DNA from: Woeseiaceae bacterium
Lineage (GTDB): Bacteria > Pseudomonadota > Gammaproteobacteria > Steroidobacterales > Woeseiaceae
Reading direction: 5' to 3'
Assembly: GCA_028289545.1 (NCBI GenBank)
Contig: JANQPG010000001.1
Location: 1-64,000 of the forward strand
DNA length: 64,000 nt
Shown here: positions 59,990 to 64,000 of the stretch, piece after piece
Layout: every line of letters starts with the position of its first letter
Position numbering within the stretch: position 1 is the stretch's first letter
Notes under the pieces: model-generated
Seen by the model: the letters and a program-made list of their open reading frames with translations, nothing else
Told to the model about the DNA's origin: nothing
Databases searched by the model: none
Position numbers and translations under genes: made by a program

Positions 59990-61105
59990 ATGCGCGAAGA
60001 AATCGTCAAACGGCTGCGGAAGCACATGGCGACCACCGGGTTGGATGCGGTGATCTGCCTGTCTCCGGAGAACTTCGCTTACGTCAGTGGGTTTGTCGTG
60101 CCGTCGCAGCCGCTGATGCGATGGCGGCACGCGGCGGTTGTCGTGCCAGCCAGTGGAGCGCCTGCGTATTTTGCCGTGGACATGGAGGAGTCGACAGTTG
60201 CGGCCAGGGCTAATGGCGCAACGCTGAGATCCTGGGGAGAATTCACGGAGAGCGCCATGCAGGTCCTGGCCGACCTGTTGCGGGAAATGGGATTGGACAG
60301 AGCGAGAATGGGCGTGGAGTTGGACTACCTGCCCGCTGGCGATCATGCCGAACTTCAATCCAACCTGCCGTCGGCAACCTTCGAGCCGATTGAGCAGGAT
60401 CTCGCGCGCCTCCGGCAGATCAAGACCGACGACGAGATCGAGCTGATGCGGCGTCTCTCGAGGCTGGCGGACGAGTCGATCGCAAACGCGCTCGCCGCCG
60501 TGCACCCGGGCGACACGGAAATGGACATTGCCGGCGGCCTGACCCGCAATATCTACGGCCTGGGGGCCAGCGATTTCAAGCTCATGATCGTGGCGACCGG
60601 CGAGCGCAGTGTGTACCCGAACGTCGGGCCGACGATGCGGAAGCTGCAAAACAGGGATATCTGCAGGGTAGAGATTTTCTCCGTGATCAACGGGTATCAT
60701 GCGGGCGTGTGCAGGACGGCCCGGGTCGTCGAATCGCCTCCGCATGCTGACGAAATCTGGAAGAATCTAGTCGAGTGCAAGTATCGGGTACTGGAGATGA
60801 TCAAGCCGGGCGCCAGCACAAGGCGGATCTACGAAGCGTTCATCCAGCACCTGGGCAAGCTCGATTTGCCACCGATTTCGTTTGTCGGGCACGGCATTGG
60901 GCTTCACCTGCACGAGGAGCCTTATCTCGGCATGTACTCCGACGGCCCGCTCGAGGCCGGTATGGTGCTGGGCATCGAGCCGCTCGTTTACGACTCCGGT
61001 TACGGTTTCGGTATGCAGAATAAGGACATCGTCCTCGTCACGGAGTCCGGCTCGGAGCTGTTGTCAGACGTGACGAACACGGATGAGCTCATCACCGTTC
61101 ACTAG
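59990..61105 (+). CDS. M24-family (creatinase/aminopeptidase P fold) hydrolase with reduced metal ligands
   Basis: 371 residues in the pita-bread fold: N-terminal creatinase-N domain (GLDAVICLSPENFAYVSGF) and C-terminal domain. Metal-dependent members carry five ligands D-D-H-E-E. Here the first two positions read VEIFSVINGYHAGVCRTARV (E and G), the histidine H301 (GHGIGLHLHEEP) and E330 (GIEP) are kept, and the last reads QNKDIVLV. That is nearer to creatinase or ectoine-hydrolase-like members than to aminopeptidase P. It probably hydrolyses a C-N bond in a small molecule. ATG at 59990 with GGGAG; a longer frame from 59933 would include the operator. Confidence 0.87.
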   Translation: MREEIVKRLRKHMATTGLDAVICLSPENFAYVSGFVVPSQPLMRWRHAAVVVPASGAPAYFAVDMEESTVAARANGATLRSWGEFTESAMQVLADLLREMGLDRARMGVELDYLPAGDHAELQSNLPSATFEPIEQDLARLRQIKTDDEIELMRRLSRLADESIANALAAVHPGDTEMDIAGGLTRNIYGLGASDFKLMIVATGERSVYPNVGPTMRKLQNRDICRVEIFSVINGYHAGVCRTARVVESPPHADEIWKNLVECKYRVLEMIKPGASTRRIYEAFIQHLGKLDLPPISFVGHGIGLHLHEEPYLGMYSDGPLEAGMVLGIEPLVYDSGYGFGMQNKDIVLVTESGSELLSDVTNTDELITVH

Positions 61106-61122
61106 AAAACAGATACCCTGAC

Positions 61123-62562
61123 GTGAAAACACTGCTTGAAAACGTCGATTTCGTACTGACGGTCGACAAAGACGATACTGTGATTCGCAACGCGGCCGTC
61201 GTCATTCACGACGATCGGTTTGTCGACATCGGACCGACGGCGGACATACTGCAGAGACACAGCCGGGAGGCGTTCGACAGAATTGTCGATGGCAGCCTGA
61301 TCGGTCTCTGCCCCGGCTTTATCGATTCGCACGTGCACCTGTCCGAGACCCTGTCGCGGGCCGTCTTTCCGGATAACCTCAACACAAGGGAGTGGGTGTT
61401 CCACTGGGCAAAGCCGTTCTACGCGCACGTTTCGGAGGAAGACGAGTACTGGGGCGCGTTGATGGGAATGACCGAAATGCTGCGCTCCGGAACGACGTGC
61501 TTTCTGGACATGGGATCTCAGTACGATCCCGGGATTACCGTACGCGCGATGGAGCAAACCGGTATCCGCGGCATCACGGCGCGTCACGCCGCGGACAACA
61601 GGCCGGAGATTCTGCCGCCGGGGTGGAGCGAGGAGATGGTTCAGCATCATTTCTTCCCGAACGCGGAAACGGCGCTGGCGGAACTCAGGGCGTGCGTCGA
61701 GGAGCACCACGGTGCACTCGACGGCCGGGCGCGTTGCTGGGTGAATATCGAGGGCAAGGAGCCTTGCACACTCGAGCTGCACGTCGGGGCTCGCAAGCTT
61801 GCGGAGGAGCTCGGCGTCGGTACAACGTATCATTTGGCGACCAGTATCGAAGAGGCGCGTATCTGCGAACAGAAGTACGGCATGTGGCCCATTTCGAGAA
61901 TCGCGAACGCCGGCGGTCTCGGCAGTAACCTGATCATTGCGCACGGCGCGGCCGTCACCGAAGACGAGGTCGAGCTGCTCGAGCGTCACGACGCCAAGAT
62001 AGCGTTTTGTCCGTCTGCCTCGTTCAAGCTGGGCAAAGGCGCGACGAACATTGGTAAGTATCCGGAGCTCGTTGAAGCAGGCGTAACCGTCAGCCTGGGC
62101 ACAGACGGCGTATCGGCCGCCGGCAACATGAACCTCATGCGACAGATGCTGCTGTTTACGGGCATGTTCAAGGACAGCCGCATGCAGGCGGACGTTCTCA
62201 CCGTTCGCGACGCGCTACGGGCGGCAACCATAGACGGCGCGAAGGCGCTGATGTGGGACGACGAAATCGGCTCGATTGAGGTTGGCAAGAAGGCCGATTT
62301 TGTCCTGTTCGATCTGGATCATGTCGAGTGGACGCCGTTTCATGACCCCATGCAGGCCATCGTGTTCTCAGCGTCGACCGCTTCCGTCCGAGAGACCTGG
62401 GTCGATGGCAAACCCCTGTACAGGGACGGCCGGGTGGTGGGCGTCAACGAAAGAGACGTCAGGTCAAAAGCGCGCGAACTTGCCGCTGCCGCCGTCATTC
62501 GTGCCGGCCTTCACGACAACAACGTACCGACGTCATCCAGCGTCTATGACGAAGGCAATTAG
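61123..62562 (+). CDS. TRZ/ATZ-type amidohydrolase (deaminase/chlorohydrolase group)
   Basis: 479 residues. GLCPGFIDSHVHLSE (HxH), TYHLATSIEEA (third ligand region), IIAHGAAVTEDEVELL, CPSASFKLGKGATNIGKYPELVEAGVTVSLGTDGVSAAGNM (late Asp). This group includes guanine, S-adenosylhomocysteine and triazine hydrolases. Start is GTG with no strong ribosome site, 17 nt after the M24 stop, so coupling is likely. Its stop codon falls in a 14-bp triplication. Ring deamination or hydrolysis of a nitrogen heterocycle is likely. Confidence 0.9.
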   Translation: MKTLLENVDFVLTVDKDDTVIRNAAVVIHDDRFVDIGPTADILQRHSREAFDRIVDGSLIGLCPGFIDSHVHLSETLSRAVFPDNLNTREWVFHWAKPFYAHVSEEDEYWGALMGMTEMLRSGTTCFLDMGSQYDPGITVRAMEQTGIRGITARHAADNRPEILPPGWSEEMVQHHFFPNAETALAELRACVEEHHGALDGRARCWVNIEGKEPCTLELHVGARKLAEELGVGTTYHLATSIEEARICEQKYGMWPISRIANAGGLGSNLIIAHGAAVTEDEVELLERHDAKIAFCPSASFKLGKGATNIGKYPELVEAGVTVSLGTDGVSAAGNMNLMRQMLLFTGMFKDSRMQADVLTVRDALRAATIDGAKALMWDDEIGSIEVGKKADFVLFDLDHVEWTPFHDPMQAIVFSASTASVRETWVDGKPLYRDGRVVGVNERDVRSKARELAAAAVIRAGLHDNNVPTSSSVYDEGN

Positions 62563-62589
62563 ACGAAGGCAATTAGACGAAGGCAATCA
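62548..62589 (+). repeat. Three tandem copies of a 14-bp unit at a gene end
   Basis: GACGAAGGCAATTA occurs at 62548-62561 and 62562-62575, and with one change (GACGAAGGCAATCA) at 62576-62589. The first copy encodes the last residues DEGN and the stop of the amidohydrolase. Looks like a recent replication-slippage expansion. Confidence 0.9.
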
Positions 62590-62606
62590 GGAGGAGCTGA
62601 CACACT

Positions 62607-62801
62607 ATGCCAATCGTTACCGTACAGATGTTCCCGGGCAGAACCGTCGAGCAGAAGAGGAAGCTCGTCAAGGCGATCACCGATGCCATGGTCGAACACG
62701 CCGACGCAAAGCCCAAGAACCTGCATGTACTCATCCAGGAGGTAGAGACCGAGGACTGGGCGCTGGCCGGTACCCTTGGTGTCGACCGAACGGATATCTA
62801 G
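62607..62801 (+). CDS. 4-oxalocrotonate tautomerase-family protein
   Basis: 64 residues, normal for the family. Catalytic Pro1 after removal of Met (MPIVTVQMFPGRTVEQKRKLVKAITDAM), followed by the usual HVLIQEVETEDWALAG. Tautomerises enol/keto acids, as in catabolism of ring-cleavage products. GGAGGAG lies 11 nt before the ATG. Its stop is one base before the next ATG. Confidence 0.92.
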   Translation: MPIVTVQMFPGRTVEQKRKLVKAITDAMVEHADAKPKNLHVLIQEVETEDWALAGTLGVDRTDI

Positions 62802-62802
62802 C

Positions 62803-63780
62803 ATGTCGCTCGACGCCATTGATCTCAAGAAAGCCGCGCTGATTGTTGTCGATCTGCAGAATGGCTTTTGTCACAAAGACGGTACGTTAGGCCAGTCGGG
62901 GCTCGATACAGATCGCCTGCAGTCCGTCATTCCGCCATTGCGCAAAGTGATCGAGCGCTGCAAGGAGGTCGGCGTGCCGGTGCTCTGGACTTTGCAGGAG
63001 CACTTCGAGCGCGACGCGCGGCGCGCGCGCAAAAAGCTCGAGCCTCACACGGCGAAGCGTAAAGGTATCGTAGCCCTGGCGGGTTCGTGGGATGCGGCCA
63101 TTGTGGACGATCTTGCGGATCTTGCGGACGAGCCGTCGTTCATTGTCCGCAAGCATCGCTTCGGCGGTTTCTACGAAACGCGCATGAACATGCTGCTGGA
63201 CATGCTCGGCGTCGAGGCCGTATTCGTGACGGGGCTTACCGCCAACGCCTGTGTGGAAACGACGATTCGCGAGGCTTACCTGCGGGATTTCGACGTGGTT
63301 GGCCTCGAGGACTGCATAGCCGGCGTACGGCCCGAGTGGGAGGCCACTGCCGGGGAAGTGTGGCGGCAGTACTTTGCGATCACGGCATCGTCGAAAGATT
63401 TCATGGACTGGGTGGACAGGCAGCTTCAGCCCAAGGCGGTCCGCGTGCACCACCTGCTGCTCATGGTGAGCGACATCGGGCGCTCAAAGGCCTTTTATAC
63501 GGACTTGCTCGGATTCGACGTACGGCCAGACGCAAAGCCGCTACCCGACGGGCGGCCGTTCATTGCATTCAGGCAGGGGTTGGGTATTACCGAAGGCGGG
63601 CCAGGCGATAGCCGGCAAATGGATCACCTGGCTTTCGAGGTGCGGAACGTCGTCGCACTGAACGATAAGCTCAAAACCGCTGGCGTCGAGTTTGAACGCG
63701 AGCTGGGTGACGGGCCCTACGGCAAGGCGATCTACGTCAAGGATCCGGACGGAAACGTCCTCGAGCTTTTCGAGATCTGA
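62803..63780 (+). CDS. Isochorismatase-like amidase fused to VOC domain
   Basis: 325 residues in two domains. Residues 1-~205 are an isochorismatase-like hydrolase with the triad D17 (VVDLQNGF), K117 (VRKHRFGGF) and C150 (TANACVE), found in N-carbamoylsarcosine amidase, ureidoacrylate amidase and nicotinamidase. Residues ~213-325 are a VOC domain with likely metal ligands H216, H275 and E321 (VLELFEI). The joining QLQPKAVRVHHLLL is short and in frame with no sign of error. Probably removes a carbamoyl or amide group, then the VOC part acts on the product. Confidence 0.9.
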   Translation: MSLDAIDLKKAALIVVDLQNGFCHKDGTLGQSGLDTDRLQSVIPPLRKVIERCKEVGVPVLWTLQEHFERDARRARKKLEPHTAKRKGIVALAGSWDAAIVDDLADLADEPSFIVRKHRFGGFYETRMNMLLDMLGVEAVFVTGLTANACVETTIREAYLRDFDVVGLEDCIAGVRPEWEATAGEVWRQYFAITASSKDFMDWVDRQLQPKAVRVHHLLLMVSDIGRSKAFYTDLLGFDVRPDAKPLPDGRPFIAFRQGLGITEGGPGDSRQMDHLAFEVRNVVALNDKLKTAGVEFERELGDGPYGKAIYVKDPDGNVLELFEI

Positions 63781-63800
63781 GCCGCGGCTGGCGACGAGCA

Positions 63801-64000
63801 ATGGAGCAACAGGAACGATACACCCTGAAACTGTCATGCGACGACAAGCCCGGAATTGTCGCCGCGATATCGTGCGCCATCTTCGAAACGGGCGGCCTGA
63901 TCGTCGAGGCGCAGCAGTTCGACGATCACGAAACGGGGCGTTTCCTCATGCGGGTGGTCTTTCAGTCGTCCGCCGTCGACAAGGCGGCACATCGACTCGG
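63801..64000 (+). CDS. purU: Formyltetrahydrofolate deformylase, N-terminal part (cut by window edge)
   Basis: The first 66 residues are visible. The ACT domain reads RYTLKLSCDDKPGIVAAIS, IFETGGLIVEAQQFDDH and ETGRFLMRVVFQS, characteristic of PurU. It converts 10-formyl-THF to formate and THF. It is 20 nt after the isochorismatase-VOC gene, thus in the same operon, which suggests that the pathway loads one-carbon units onto THF. The rest lies right of the window. Confidence 0.92.
   Translation, partial: MEQQERYTLKLSCDDKPGIVAAISCAIFETGGLIVEAQQFDDHETGRFLMRVVFQSSAVDKAAHRL

Noticed and set aside
62548..62589. CRISPR array
   Set aside because: The units are directly adjacent with no spacers and are only 14 bp long.

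Overview
The window is chromosomal DNA of moderately high GC content, from what looks like a marine or sediment gammaproteobacterium. The reasons are TonB-dependent receptors of the type common in carbohydrate-eating Proteobacteria, a full set of alginate lyases, cobalamin assembly genes, an azurin and Shine-Dalgarno-led genes. I cannot name the genus from sequence alone. There is no rRNA, tRNA, CRISPR array, transposase or phage gene that I can support. Layout: (1) 1-3.2 kb, minus strand: the cobalamin tail-assembly operon cobT-cobS-cobC-cobO, followed at the left edge by a cobalamin riboswitch on the same strand that points out of the window. (2) 3.6-11.3 kb: housekeeping and unknown genes, namely a secreted unknown protein, a TPR membrane protein, a SAM methyltransferase, an M50 membrane protease with zinc ribbon and TPRs, a small exported protein and a lipoprotein azurin. 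(3) 11.7-32.4 kb: an alginate (polyuronate) utilisation locus. It has two large TonB receptors, an outer PL6 lyase lipoprotein, a PL17 oligoalginate lyase, a PL7 lyase with a carbohydrate-binding domain, a jelly-roll lyase-like lipoprotein, a PL6-fold lipoprotein that appears to have lost its catalytic residues, two FadR-type GntR regulators, a hexuronate-type MFS carrier and a short-chain reductase suited to the unsaturated uronate product DEH. Polymer would be cut at the outer membrane, oligomers imported by TonB receptors, monomers released by PL17, carried in by MFS and reduced by the SDR. KDG kinase and KDPG aldolase are not in the window. (4) 33.7-64 kb: a second catabolic region. Seven promoters here carry the same 19-bp palindrome (consensus TGATCACA-N3-TGTGATCA), so the transcription units look like one regulon, usually with the site lying over the promoter as a repressor would. 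The units encode a 2-oxoacid/acetoin dehydrogenase complex (E1 alpha, E1 beta, E2), a VOC protein, a RibD-like reductase with a VUT (queuosine-precursor-type) transporter, a cytosolic GH31 glycosidase, a TonB receptor, an aldehyde dehydrogenase, an operon of enolase-superfamily enzyme, octopine-dehydrogenase-like enzyme, dipicolinate-synthase-A-like enzyme, hydantoinase and cytosine-deaminase-like amidohydrolase, and an operon of creatinase-like M24 hydrolase, amidohydrolase, tautomerase, isochorismatase-VOC fusion and PurU. A GntR/FCD regulator sits in the middle. The enzyme set reads as breakdown of an unidentified cyclic, nitrogen-rich (ureide, guanidino or pterin-like), possibly glycosylated compound, with one-carbon units passed to tetrahydrofolate (PurU and a methylene-THF reductase with a fused MetV-like domain). 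The substrate is not known; this regulon is the best candidate for an undescribed system in the window.
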